NCBI GenBank assembly: GCA_029012165.1
Contig: JAQXLO010000128.1
Location: 1-7,677 of the forward strand
Direction of reading: 5' to 3'
DNA: 7,677 bases
DNA from: Oscillospiraceae bacterium
Lineage (GTDB): Bacteria; Bacillota; Clostridia; Oscillospirales; Acutalibacteraceae
Of this stretch, positions 1-6,271 are shown piece by piece. Every line of letters starts with the position of its first letter. Position 1 is the first letter of the stretch. The notes beneath the pieces are model-generated. The model had not been told where the DNA came from, ran no database searches, and saw nothing but the letters and a program-made list of their open reading frames with translations. A program made the translations under genes and the position numbers.

Positions 1-102
1 AAGATAGGTTTTGCCGACCTGCCTTGCGCCCCAAACGATCAAGGGCTTTCTGCGCTTGTTGTGATTCCAGTCGATCAGTTCTTGCAGCGCATTGCGCTCC
101 AT
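1..102 (-). CDS. N-terminus of an ATP-binding protein with Walker A motif (AAA/DUF4143-like), truncated by window edge
   Basis: Reading leftward from an ATG at 102, 34 codons are open to the window edge. The peptide begins MERNALQELIDWNHNKRRKP and continues into LIVWGARQVGKTYL. GARQVGKT at residues 25-32 is a Walker A (P-loop) and follows a hydrophobic strand (LIV), as at the start of an AAA-type ATPase core. A short helix, a basic stretch, then 'GARQVGKT' resembles the prokaryotic ATPase family that carries a C-terminal DUF4143 domain, often called ATP-binding protein; those are about 400 residues, so less than a tenth is visible. The start is supported by GGAGGT on the minus strand at 115-110, 7 bases upstream, and by a promoter further upstream. 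The gene is divergent from the dcw cluster and probably unrelated to it. The P-loop is sure; the exact family is inference. Confidence 0.8.
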   Translation of the reverse strand, partial: MERNALQELIDWNHNKRRKPLIVWGARQVGKTYL

Positions 103-132
103 AGTATGCACCTCCGAGGATTTGGTAAAACC

Positions 133-161
133 ATTGTAACAAAATCTGCACCGATTTTCAA
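133..161 (-). promoter_or_regulatory. Sigma-A-type promoter of the divergent ATPase gene
   Basis: On the minus strand, a -35 hexamer TTGAAA (161-156) is followed after exactly 17 bases by a -10 hexamer TACAAT (138-133). Each differs from consensus by one base. The -10 lies about 30 bases upstream of the ATG at 102, leaving a short leader with a strong GGAGGT site. One copy of the 33-bp-spaced GGTGCA motif lies inside the spacer, so a protein binding there would be expected to interfere with polymerase. Confidence 0.72.
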
Positions 162-220
162 GTTATTTTTTATATTATTTGCACCTTTAAGGATTTTCCG
201 CATCGTATTATTTGCACCTT
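145..220 (-). repeat. Three GGTGCA repeats phased at 33 bp, candidate operator
   Basis: On the plus strand, GCACC occurs at 148-152, 181-185 and 214-218, two equal steps of 33 bp. The two distal copies share the 15-mer TATTATTTGCACCTT (173-187 and 206-220). The proximal copy is diverged (TCTGCACCGATTTT) and lies in the spacer of the minus-strand promoter. On the minus strand the proximal and distal copies are both preceded by TTGAAAA. Thirty-three base pairs is close to three helical turns, so all sites would lie on one face of the DNA. This suggests cooperative binding by a regulator of the divergent ATPase gene; the regulator is unknown. Confidence 0.55.
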
Positions 221-239
221 TTCAAAATATATGCAGGCA

Positions 240-437
240 CTTTCCCATCAGCGGGGGACAAGTATGCACGGCAATTTGCCGAAAAACCGTGCAGGAAACG
301 GTTCGCACACGGCGAGGAACCGACGGGGGCGATGGATAGCGTCCGACCGCTTTGGGGAACACCCCCAAGATGTGGTGGGAGGAGGGAAGGGAACAACAAT
401 TCCGCAAAAATAATTCTGAAAAAATGCGGGCAAACCC
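240..437. other. Non-coding GC-rich stretch with three hairpins; no known RNA recognised
   Basis: No credible gene lies here: the short frames lack family motifs and good ribosome binding sites. Three perfect stems follow one another: TGCACGG/CCGTGCA (265-271 with 287-293, 15-base loop), CGGTTC/GAACCG (299-304 with 317-322, 12-base loop) and TTGGGG/CCCCAA (352-357 with 363-368, 5-base loop). The last is not followed by a T-run, so it is not a typical terminator. The stretch is GC-rich, between AT-rich flanks. It may be the remnant of a lost gene or a small structured RNA. I do not see the conserved core of RNase P RNA, SRP RNA, tmRNA or a familiar riboswitch, and I see no good plus-strand promoter to its left. 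Confidence 0.4.
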
Positions 438-467
438 TTGACTTGATGGGGCGTTTGTATTTATAAT
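438..467 (+). promoter_or_regulatory. Sigma-A-type promoter of the dcw cluster
   Basis: A -35 hexamer TTGACT (438-443) and a perfect -10 hexamer TATAAT (462-467) are separated by 18 bases. Transcription would begin near 474, giving a leader of about 70 bases before mraZ. No comparably good promoter is seen elsewhere on the plus strand, so this probably drives the whole six-gene run. Confidence 0.78.
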
Positions 468-475
468 AGGTTCAT

Positions 476-505
476 AAAGGTGGCAAAAGGGGAGGAAAGG
501 GGCAA
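476..505 (+). promoter_or_regulatory. Three tandem 10-bp repeats, probable MraZ boxes
   Basis: Three contiguous decamers start with AAAGG: AAAGGTGGCA (476-485), AAAGGGGAGG (486-495) and AAAGGGGCAA (496-505). They begin about 9 bases after the -10 box and so cover the expected transcription start and early leader. MraZ is known to bind short direct repeats with a 10-bp period upstream of its own gene: TGGG-type repeats in E. coli, AAAGTG-type repeats in Mycoplasma. Position, period and sequence all fit autoregulation by the mraZ product encoded 40 bases downstream. Binding here is inferred. Confidence 0.62.
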
Positions 506-545
506 AATTCCCTCCCAAATGCAAAAGAAAGGCAGGTGATCGCAC

Positions 546-977
546 ATGGCGGAGTTCATGGGACAGTACACGCATAACCTTGACCAAAAGAATCGTCTGG
601 CGATCCCGGCCAAGATTCGTGAACAGCTGGGTGAGAGTTTCGTGCTGTGCAAGCCCCAGAACGGCGACCGCTGTCTGTACGGCTACGCCAACGAGGACTG
701 GGCGAAGATGATGGAACGCTTCGACAGTCAGGAGCCCTCCCGCAAGCTGACGCTCCAGCGCCGCCTGATTTTCAAAAACACCGACCGCGTGGAAGTGGAC
801 AAGCAGGGCCGCATCACCATCCCGGCGTATTTTATGGATGCGGCAGAGTTTGACCGGGAGATCTTTATCCTCGGCACAGGCCGCCACGTGGAATTTTGGA
901 ATCCCGCTGTTTGGGACGCCATGGAGGCGCAGGAGCTTTCGGACGCAGACGACCTCAAGGTCGAAATGGCGTACTGA
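546..977 (+). CDS. mraZ: Transcriptional regulator MraZ
   Basis: This 143-residue protein has the normal family length and is the first gene of the cluster, as in most bacteria. MraZ binds DNA repeats in the dcw promoter and regulates the operon. Two AbrB-like (SpoVT) half-domains are visible: residues 5-47, with MGQYTHNLDQKNRLAIPAK, and about 76-119, with DKQGRITIPAYF. The second carries the usual DxxGR motif (85-89). The first has Asn16 where the family normally has Gly (DxKGR). The ATG at 546 is favoured because AGGTGAT (534-540) lies 5 bases upstream; the ATG at 558 would still keep the whole first domain. The gap to rsmH is 16 bases. Family membership is certain; the target repeats at 476-505 are inferred. 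Confidence 0.97.
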   Translation: MAEFMGQYTHNLDQKNRLAIPAKIREQLGESFVLCKPQNGDRCLYGYANEDWAKMMERFDSQEPSRKLTLQRRLIFKNTDRVEVDKQGRITIPAYFMDAAEFDREIFILGTGRHVEFWNPAVWDAMEAQELSDADDLKVEMAY

Positions 978-981
978 TAAC

Positions 982-990
982 GGGAGAGAG
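982..990 (+). promoter_or_regulatory. Ribosome binding site setting the rsmH start
   Basis: GGGAGAGAG lies 3-11 bases before the ATG at 994, just after the mraZ stop (975-977). It argues for 994 rather than an in-frame upstream ATG at 838, which would put 52 extra residues inside mraZ and ahead of the conserved family N-terminus. Confidence 0.8.
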
Positions 991-993
991 AAC

Positions 994-1917
994 ATGGCTT
1001 TTTCACATATTCCTGTTCTGCTGCACGAGACGGTGGACGCTCTGCATATTCTGCCCGACGGCGTGTATGTGGACTGTACGGCCGGCGGCGGCGGACACTC
1101 GGCGGAGATTTTGAAACGGCTGCCGAACGGTACGCTGATCGACATCGACCGGGATCCCCAGGCCATCGAAAATCTGCACCATAAGTTTTCCGCTTTTGGC
1201 AACGTCCGCATCGTGCAGGACAACTTTTTCAACATCGAATCGGTGCTTTCCCGGGAAGGCTTTTCCGGCGCCGACGGCATTTTGGCGGATCTGGGCGTCA
1301 GCTCACACCAGCTGGACACAGCCGAGCGTGGTTTTTCCTTTCACATGGACGCACCGCTGGATATGCGCATGAGTATGCAGGGCATGAGCGCGGCGGACAT
1401 TGTAAACACCTATTCCAAAGCGCAGCTGCAAAAGATTCTCCTGACCTACGGCGAAGAAAAATTTGCCCCGGCCATCGCCGCCGCCATCGTGCGCCAGCGT
1501 GCGATAAAGCCCATTGAAACCACACTGGAGCTGGCGGAACTGGTAAAAGCGTCCGTGCCGGCGGCAGTGCGCAGAGACGGACACCCGGCACGCAAGACCT
1601 TTCAGGCGCTGCGCATCGAGGTCAACGGGGAGCTGGAAAAGCTGGACGAAGCGGTGCAGAGTATGTTCCGTTCCCTAAACCCGGGCGGCAGACTTTGCAT
1701 CATCACGTTCCACTCTCTGGAGGACAGGATCGTCAAAAAGCGTTTTGCGCAGTTTTGCACGGGCTGTACCTGTCCCAAGGATTTTCCCGTCTGTGTCTGC
1801 GGCAAGAGCGCCGCAGGCAGACTGCCGATGAAGGCGGTCTCTCCTGCAAATCAGGAGCTGTCCGAAAACAACAGAAGCCGCAGTGCCAAGCTGCGGGTGA
1901 TCGAAAAAATCAAGTAA
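994..1917 (+). CDS. rsmH: 16S rRNA (cytosine-1402 N4)-methyltransferase RsmH (MraW)
   Basis: RsmH uses S-adenosylmethionine to methylate N4 of C1402 in 16S rRNA, in the decoding centre. The product has 307 residues, about the family norm, and starts with the typical HIPVLLHETVDAL. The SAM-binding loop is VDCTAGGGGHSAEIL (26-40), followed by IDIDRDPQAI (49-58). Other family signatures are ADLGVSSHQLD (98-108), ERGFSF (111-116), PLDMRM (121-126), RKTFQALRIEVNGEL (200-214), FHSLEDRIVK (239-248) and the C-terminal NNRSRSAKLRVIE. A cysteine cluster at 255-269 (C255, C258, C260, C267, C269) precedes the C-terminal tail; part of it, FPVCVCG, is common in Firmicutes RsmH. The start at 994 follows GGGAG. 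The stop overlaps the ftsL ribosome binding site, so the two are probably translated together. Confidence 0.97.
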   Translation: MAFSHIPVLLHETVDALHILPDGVYVDCTAGGGGHSAEILKRLPNGTLIDIDRDPQAIENLHHKFSAFGNVRIVQDNFFNIESVLSREGFSGADGILADLGVSSHQLDTAERGFSFHMDAPLDMRMSMQGMSAADIVNTYSKAQLQKILLTYGEEKFAPAIAAAIVRQRAIKPIETTLELAELVKASVPAAVRRDGHPARKTFQALRIEVNGELEKLDEAVQSMFRSLNPGGRLCIITFHSLEDRIVKKRFAQFCTGCTCPKDFPVCVCGKSAAGRLPMKAVSPANQELSENNRSRSAKLRVIEKIK

Positions 1918-1923
1918 GGGGTG
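1916..1923 (+). promoter_or_regulatory. Ribosome binding site for the TTG start of ftsL
   Basis: AAGGGGTG begins in the rsmH stop codon and ends 7 bases before TTG at 1931. No ATG or GTG in the same frame lies near it, so the TTG start is preferred. Confidence 0.68.
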
Positions 1924-1930
1924 CTTTATT

Positions 1931-2386
1931 TTGGCAGACAACACAAGTGCAGCGCTTCATCTGGCCGCACCGGTTCGTATCCCCGCCCGTCCGAAAGCCC
2001 CCGTGCCGCAGAAGCCGCAGGTCGTGCGCAAAAAGAAAAAGTCCGGAGCCGAGCGTGCCCGGGAAGCGGTGCAGACCATTCTGCATTCCGCCAAGGTTTT
2101 TGCGGTGTGTGCGTCCCTTTTGGTGATGATGACGGTTCTCATTTTTCAGCGTGCACAGCTGACAGCGCTGAACAATAAGCAGTACCGGCTGAACAATACC
2201 CTGTCCGAGGTCAAGAGCGATACCGTGCGCTTGGAGTCGGAGTTTAACCGTCTGGTCTCCGTGGACAGCGTGGAGGAGTACGCCCGCAGTGAGCTGGGCA
2301 TGGTCAAGCGACAGAAATACCAGATTCACTTTTTCCGCAACGAAGGGACGGATGAGATTCGTATCCCCGGGGTGGAGAACGAATAA
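1931..2386 (+). CDS. ftsL: FtsL-type cell division protein (single-pass membrane coiled coil)
   Basis: The product has 151 residues with the layout of FtsL/DivIC-family proteins. The cytoplasmic N-tail (1-50) is Pro/Ala-rich and then basic (RKKKK at 33-37). One membrane segment spans about 51-73 (ILHSAKVFAVCASLLVMMTVLIF without its ends). An outer coiled coil follows at about 75-108, with leucine and asparagine spacing, and then SVEEYARSELGMVKRQKYQI, typical of the family's conserved membrane-distal part. In the septal complex FtsL pairs with DivIC/FtsB and activates the transpeptidase-glycosyltransferase pair, which agrees with the transpeptidase gene following it. Sequence alone separates FtsL from DivIC poorly; the position between rsmH and the transpeptidase decides for FtsL. 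It starts with TTG, 13 bases after rsmH. Confidence 0.88.
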   Translation: MADNTSAALHLAAPVRIPARPKAPVPQKPQVVRKKKKSGAERAREAVQTILHSAKVFAVCASLLVMMTVLIFQRAQLTALNNKQYRLNNTLSEVKSDTVRLESEFNRLVSVDSVEEYARSELGMVKRQKYQIHFFRNEGTDEIRIPGVENE

Positions 2387-2451
2387 GAAGTTTTCCTCTT
2401 TTCCTGCATGAATGCGGCGAAAGAAACATATATTTTTTCAGAACTACAAAA

Positions 2452-2500
2452 GCCTTAAGCCTCAAGGCGGGACGAAACATCACCCTCCTGGGGCTTCTTT
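2452..2500 (+). promoter_or_regulatory. Two mutually exclusive hairpins in the ftsL-transpeptidase gap, possible attenuator
   Basis: The 133-base gap is unusually long for this cluster. A first hairpin pairs GCCTT (2452-2456) with AAGGC (2464-2468). A second pairs AAGCCTCA (2457-2464) with TGGGGCTT (2489-2496), including one G-U pair, with weaker pairs further inside. They share bases 2457-2468 and cannot form together. The second is followed by the pyrimidine-rich TTCTTTATT partly inside the same stretch. This resembles a weak intrinsic terminator with an alternative structure, but the T-run is poor and no ligand-binding domain is seen. Confidence 0.28.
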
Positions 2501-2507
2501 ATTCGAG

Positions 2508-2515
2508 AAGGAGAG
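2508..2515 (+). promoter_or_regulatory. Ribosome binding site setting the transpeptidase start
   Basis: AAGGAGAG ends 4 bases before the ATG at 2520. The frame is open further up to an ATG at 2412, but those 36 extra residues are unlike the family and would precede the natural basic N-tail and membrane anchor. The site supports 2520. Confidence 0.85.
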
Positions 2516-2519
2516 CAAC

Positions 2520-4799
2520 ATGGCATCCATGAAAACTTCCAGGCAGAAAATGGTGCGGCGTTCGGTGTTCGTACTGTTTATGCTTTGTGTGGTGGGGATT
2601 GGGACGTGTATCGGTGCGCTGGTTTATGTCCAGCTGATCAAGGGGAATGATTTCCGTGAGGTCGCCGCACAGAACCAGCTGCAGGACTCCGTGGTGAATG
2701 CGGAGCGGGGCATTATCTACGACACCAATATGCATCCGCTTGCGGAAAGCACCAGCGCCAAGATCGTCTATGTGGACCCGGCAGAGATCGGCGACGACGA
2801 GGAGATTCGGGACAATATCGTGCGCAAGCTCTCCGAAATTCTGGGACTGTCGGAGGAATATGTACGCAGCAAGACGGCGAAATCCGTCATGCACTATTCC
2901 GAGGTCAAGACGAGGGTGGACAACGACGTTGCCGAGAAAGTGCGGGCGTTTATGAACACCTGCCTTACACGCACGGATGAAAACGGCGAAAAAAAGGAAT
3001 ACTATTACAGTGCCTATGTCGGCCTTAAGCCGGACGTTAAGCGGTACTACTCCAATCCCTTGCTGGCGTCCTCGGTACTGGGCTTTATCAACAGGGACAA
3101 CAACGGGCAATACGGCATCGAGCAGCAGTACAATTCCGTGCTGACCGGGGTGCCGGGCAGGATCATCACCGCCAAAAACGGCAACGGTTCCTCGCCCATG
3201 CCCATCGAATACAAGAGTGTCTACGACCCGCAGAGAGGTTCCGGTCTTGTGCTGACCATCGACGAATATATCCAGAGCTATCTGGAAAAGGGTCTGGAGC
3301 AGGCCTATGTGGACACGAAATGCGACACCGCACTGGGCATCCTCATGGATGTGGATACGGGCGCCATCCTCGGCATGGGCAGCCGCGGCGCAGGGTACTT
3401 TGACCTTTCCGCCCACGATTCCATTTTGGACGACAACGCCCGTGCCAAGGTCGAGGCCATCGAGGACGAGACGCAGCGCAGCGAAGCGTTCAAAGCGGCG
3501 CAGTACCAGCAGTGGCGCAATATCTGCATCTCCGACGCCTATGAGCCCGGCTCCGTCTTTAAGATTTTCACCGCCTCCGCCGTGCTGGAGGAGGGTCTGG
3601 TCACCATGGACGAGACCTACACCTGCGTGGGCAAGGTCAAGGAAGCCGGTTCCGTGTACAACTGCCACAAGCACGAGGGACACGGCACGCAGAACATTGC
3701 GCAGGCGCTGAAAAATTCCTGCAACCCGTTCTTTATCACCCGGGGCATTCGGCTGGGTGTGGACGGCTTTAACAAATACTTTGAAGCCTTCGGTTTTCTG
3801 GAGCGAACGGGCATTGACCTGCCCAGCGAAGCGAATTCCGTTTACTTTAAACTGTCCGATATGACCCTTGCCAATGTGGCCAGTGCTTCCTTCGGGCAGA
3901 CGCTGAACGTGACCCCCATGCAGATCATCACGGCGGTGTCCTGCATTGCCAACGGCGGCAAGCTGATGCAGCCGTATGTGGTGGCAAAGCAGCTGGATCC
4001 GGACGGCAATATTCTCAGCGAGACGAAACCCACCGTCAAGCGTCAGGTCATTTCCGAGGAGACTGCGCAGAAGATGCGCAGCATGATGGAGGGCGTTGTG
4101 CAGGAGGGCAGCGGCAAGAATGCTTATGTGGCAGGCTACCGTGTGGCGGGCAAGACCGGCACCTCCGAGAACGTCAAGAAAGAACAGCAGACCGGCGTGG
4201 CGGAGTACTGGGCATCCTTTGCGTGCTTTGCGCCTGCCAACGATCCCAAGGTCGCCATGATCGTGGTGCTCTACAATCCCAAGGGTGCCCACGGCGGCGG
4301 CGCTGTGGCGGCGCCTGTGGCGGCGGGTGTGCTGGAAAACGTGATGCCGTACCTGAATGTGGAGCCACAGTACACCGAAAAGGAACTGGCGGAGATGGAA
4401 ATCGAGGCGAAAAACGTGGTCGGCAAAGGCGTGGGCGAAGCCCGGGAAGCACTGCTGGCGGACGGCTTTACCGTCAAGGTACGCGGCGACGGCGACACCG
4501 TGATCTCCCAGATCCCCGCCGGCGGACAGAAGGTGCCGCAGAACGGCGCCATCATCCTGTACACTTCGCAGGAATCCACCAACGACACCTTGCAGATGCC
4601 GAACCTTGTGGGGCTTTCCGTCAACGAAGCGACCAACAAGGCGCTGGCGGCAGGCATCAACATAAAAATTTCCGGCAATGCCCTCATGAGCAGTGAGCTT
4701 TCCTCCTACAAGCAGAGCATTGAGCCGGGCACCGAGGTGGGCTACGGCACCACCGTTACCGTCTACTTTAAATCGAATACCAACATCGAGGACGATTAA
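2520..4799 (+). CDS. spoVD: Class B penicillin-binding protein (transpeptidase) with two PASTA domains, SpoVD/PbpB type
   Basis: This 759-residue protein cross-links peptidoglycan stem peptides outside the membrane. A short basic tail precedes a membrane anchor at about 15-38. The non-catalytic PBP dimer domain covers about 47-215 and includes ERGIIYDTN. The transpeptidase domain (about 245-605) has all three active-site motifs: SVFK with catalytic Ser345, SCN at 400-402 and KTGT at 545-548. Two PASTA domains follow (about 628-684 and 690-752). Cys382 and Cys401 lie 37 and 56 residues after the catalytic serine, close to the spacing of the redox-active pair known in B. subtilis SpoVD. One class B gene in the dcw cluster could serve septation (PbpB/FtsI) or spore cortex (SpoVD). 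Two PASTA domains recall PbpB, the cysteines recall SpoVD, so the symbol is tentative. The start is fixed by AAGGAGAG at 2508. Confidence 0.93.
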   Translation: MASMKTSRQKMVRRSVFVLFMLCVVGIGTCIGALVYVQLIKGNDFREVAAQNQLQDSVVNAERGIIYDTNMHPLAESTSAKIVYVDPAEIGDDEEIRDNIVRKLSEILGLSEEYVRSKTAKSVMHYSEVKTRVDNDVAEKVRAFMNTCLTRTDENGEKKEYYYSAYVGLKPDVKRYYSNPLLASSVLGFINRDNNGQYGIEQQYNSVLTGVPGRIITAKNGNGSSPMPIEYKSVYDPQRGSGLVLTIDEYIQSYLEKGLEQAYVDTKCDTALGILMDVDTGAILGMGSRGAGYFDLSAHDSILDDNARAKVEAIEDETQRSEAFKAAQYQQWRNICISDAYEPGSVFKIFTASAVLEEGLVTMDETYTCVGKVKEAGSVYNCHKHEGHGTQNIAQALKNSCNPFFITRGIRLGVDGFNKYFEAFGFLERTGIDLPSEANSVYFKLSDMTLANVASASFGQTLNVTPMQIITAVSCIANGGKLMQPYVVAKQLDPDGNILSETKPTVKRQVISEETAQKMRSMMEGVVQEGSGKNAYVAGYRVAGKTGTSENVKKEQQTGVAEYWASFACFAPANDPKVAMIVVLYNPKGAHGGGAVAAPVAAGVLENVMPYLNVEPQYTEKELAEMEIEAKNVVGKGVGEAREALLADGFTVKVRGDGDTVISQIPAGGQKVPQNGAIILYTSQESTNDTLQMPNLVGLSVNEATNKALAAGINIKISGNALMSSELSSYKQSIEPGTEVGYGTTVTVYFKSNTNIEDD

Positions 4800-4828
4800 C
4801 ATAATTTAAAATGACGAGGTGAGAGTGT

Positions 4829-6271
4829 ATGCAGTTAAACACTCTGCTAAAAAAAGTAACCGTACTTTCTTCCAACGTCGATCCCGAAACGCAGATCACC
4901 ACCGTGACGGACGACTCCCGTAAAGTATGTGCAGGATGTCTGTTTGTTTGCATCGAGGGCAGCCGTTTCGACGGTCACACTGCGGCGCAGAAGGCGCTGC
5001 AGGACGGCGCCGCCGCTGTGGTGACACAGCGTCCGCTGGGACTTGCGCAGGAGATTCAGACGAAGGATACCCGGGCGGCGTATGCACTTTTGTGTGCGGC
5101 GTATTTCGGGGAGCCGGCACAGCAGCTGACGCTCATCGGCGTGACCGGCACCAACGGAAAAACCACCACCTGTTTTCTTATGCACGATATCCTGTCCCGC
5201 ATGGGCGTTTCCTGCGGGCTGCTGGGCACCATCAAAAACGTGGCGGGAAACGTGGAGCTTCCCTCCACCCTGACCACGCCCGATCCCTTTGAGCTGCACG
5301 GCCTGTTCCGCAAAATGGTGGACGCAGGCTGTACCCATTGCGTGATGGAGGCGTCCTCACAGGCGCTGGCACAGCGCAGACTGGAGGGTGTGCACTTCCG
5401 TGCGGCGATTTTTACGAACCTGACGCAGGATCACTTGGACTACCACGGCACCTTTGAAAACTACATTGCCGCAAAGCATCTCCTGTTTACCCAGACCGAT
5501 CTGGCCGTCGTCAATGCGGACGACGACGCTTCCAAAGCGATGACGCAGGATATTGACTGTCCCGTTGTGACCTTCTCCGCCAAGCGGGATTCCGCCGACT
5601 ATACCGCCAAAAACCAGCAGATTCGTGCCGGCGGCGTGGAATATGAGCTGGTCGGCAAGGGCACCATCGGCAGAGTGCGTTTCCGTGTTCCCGGCACTTT
5701 CTCGGTGTACAACTCCATGGGCGCACTGGTCTGTCTTTCGGAGCTGGGATTTTCCCTCAAGGATATGCTCACGCACGTTGCGGCGTTCGAGACCATTCCC
5801 GGACGCATGGAGGTCGTGCGCACCGATACACCCTATACCGTCATCATCGACTACGCCCATACCCCCGATGCGCTGGAAAACGTGCTCGGTACCCTGCGGG
5901 AGATCACGGAGGGCAAGATCATCACCGTGTTCGGCTGCGGCGGCGACCGGGACAGCACCAAGCGCCCCATCATGGGCAAGATTGCGGCGGCGTGCTCCGA
6001 TATGCTCATTGTCACCTCCGACAACCCCCGCACCGAGGATCCGGAGCGGATCTTGGACGACATCATGGAGGGCATCCCGAAAAACAGACCTTCCGTTTAC
6101 CGCATCTGCGACCGGCGGGAGGCGATTGCCAAGGCGCTGAAAAAAGCCAAGGCGGGCGATGTGATATTGCTTGCGGGCAAGGGACAGGAAACGTACCAGA
6201 TCATCGGCACCGTCAAAACACACTTAGACGAACGGGAAGTTGTAGCGGATTACTTTAAGAAAAACGCTTAA
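4829..6271 (+). CDS. murE: UDP-MurNAc-L-Ala-D-Glu:meso-diaminopimelate ligase MurE
   Basis: MurE is a cytoplasmic ATP-dependent ligase that adds the third amino acid to the peptidoglycan precursor. The product has 480 residues, normal for the family, with three Mur-ligase domains. The N-terminal UDP-binding domain includes AGCLFVCIEGSRFDGHT (35-51). The central ATPase domain has TGTNGKTTT (106-114, Lys111), HLDYHG (202-207) and Lys216 in AAKHLLF, the position of the carbamylated lysine. The C-terminal domain includes DYAHTPDALENVL (341-353), GCGGDRD (369-375) and GKGQETYQ (450-457). DNPR at 398-401 is the motif of meso-diaminopimelate-adding enzymes, so the wall is predicted to be of the meso-DAP type. 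The start has GAGGTGAG 5 bases upstream and lies 29 bases after the transpeptidase. Its TAA stop falls within the left terminal repeat of the palindromic element, just before the element-proper starts. Confidence 0.97.
   Translation: MQLNTLLKKVTVLSSNVDPETQITTVTDDSRKVCAGCLFVCIEGSRFDGHTAAQKALQDGAAAVVTQRPLGLAQEIQTKDTRAAYALLCAAYFGEPAQQLTLIGVTGTNGKTTTCFLMHDILSRMGVSCGLLGTIKNVAGNVELPSTLTTPDPFELHGLFRKMVDAGCTHCVMEASSQALAQRRLEGVHFRAAIFTNLTQDHLDYHGTFENYIAAKHLLFTQTDLAVVNADDDASKAMTQDIDCPVVTFSAKRDSADYTAKNQQIRAGGVEYELVGKGTIGRVRFRVPGTFSVYNSMGALVCLSELGFSLKDMLTHVAAFETIPGRMEVVRTDTPYTVIIDYAHTPDALENVLGTLREITEGKIITVFGCGGDRDSTKRPIMGKIAAACSDMLIVTSDNPRTEDPERILDDIMEGIPKNRPSVYRICDRREAIAKALKKAKAGDVILLAGKGQETYQIIGTVKTHLDEREVVADYFKKNA

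Noticed and set aside
179..240. Plus-strand promoter from TTGCAC hexamers feeding the hairpin-rich stretch
   Set aside because: No -10-like hexamer lies 16-18 bases downstream of either copy; the hexamers belong to the 33-bp repeats.
490..516. GGGAGG/CCTCCC hairpin in the mraZ leader
   Set aside because: Only six pairs across a 15-base loop. The G-rich arm is explained better by the tandem decamer repeats.
838..993. Upstream extension of rsmH by 52 residues
   Set aside because: The extra residues are out-of-frame mraZ sequence. The family N-terminus and a ribosome binding site both mark 994.
222..1319. Long minus-strand open frame of 365 codons opposite mraZ and rsmH
   Set aside because: It lies opposite two certain genes with clear family motifs, has no ribosome binding site or recognisable domain, and runs through the hairpin-rich non-coding stretch. 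It is a by-product of codon bias.
2412..2519. Upstream extension of the transpeptidase by 36 residues
   Set aside because: No good ribosome binding site at 2412, the residues do not resemble the family, and AAGGAGAG directly precedes the ATG at 2520.
2499..4802. Minus-strand open frame of 767 codons covering the transpeptidase gene
   Set aside because: The plus strand encodes a complete transpeptidase with all catalytic motifs. The antisense product is a low-complexity His/Val/Gly/Arg-rich sequence, typical of a mirror frame of a GC-rich gene.
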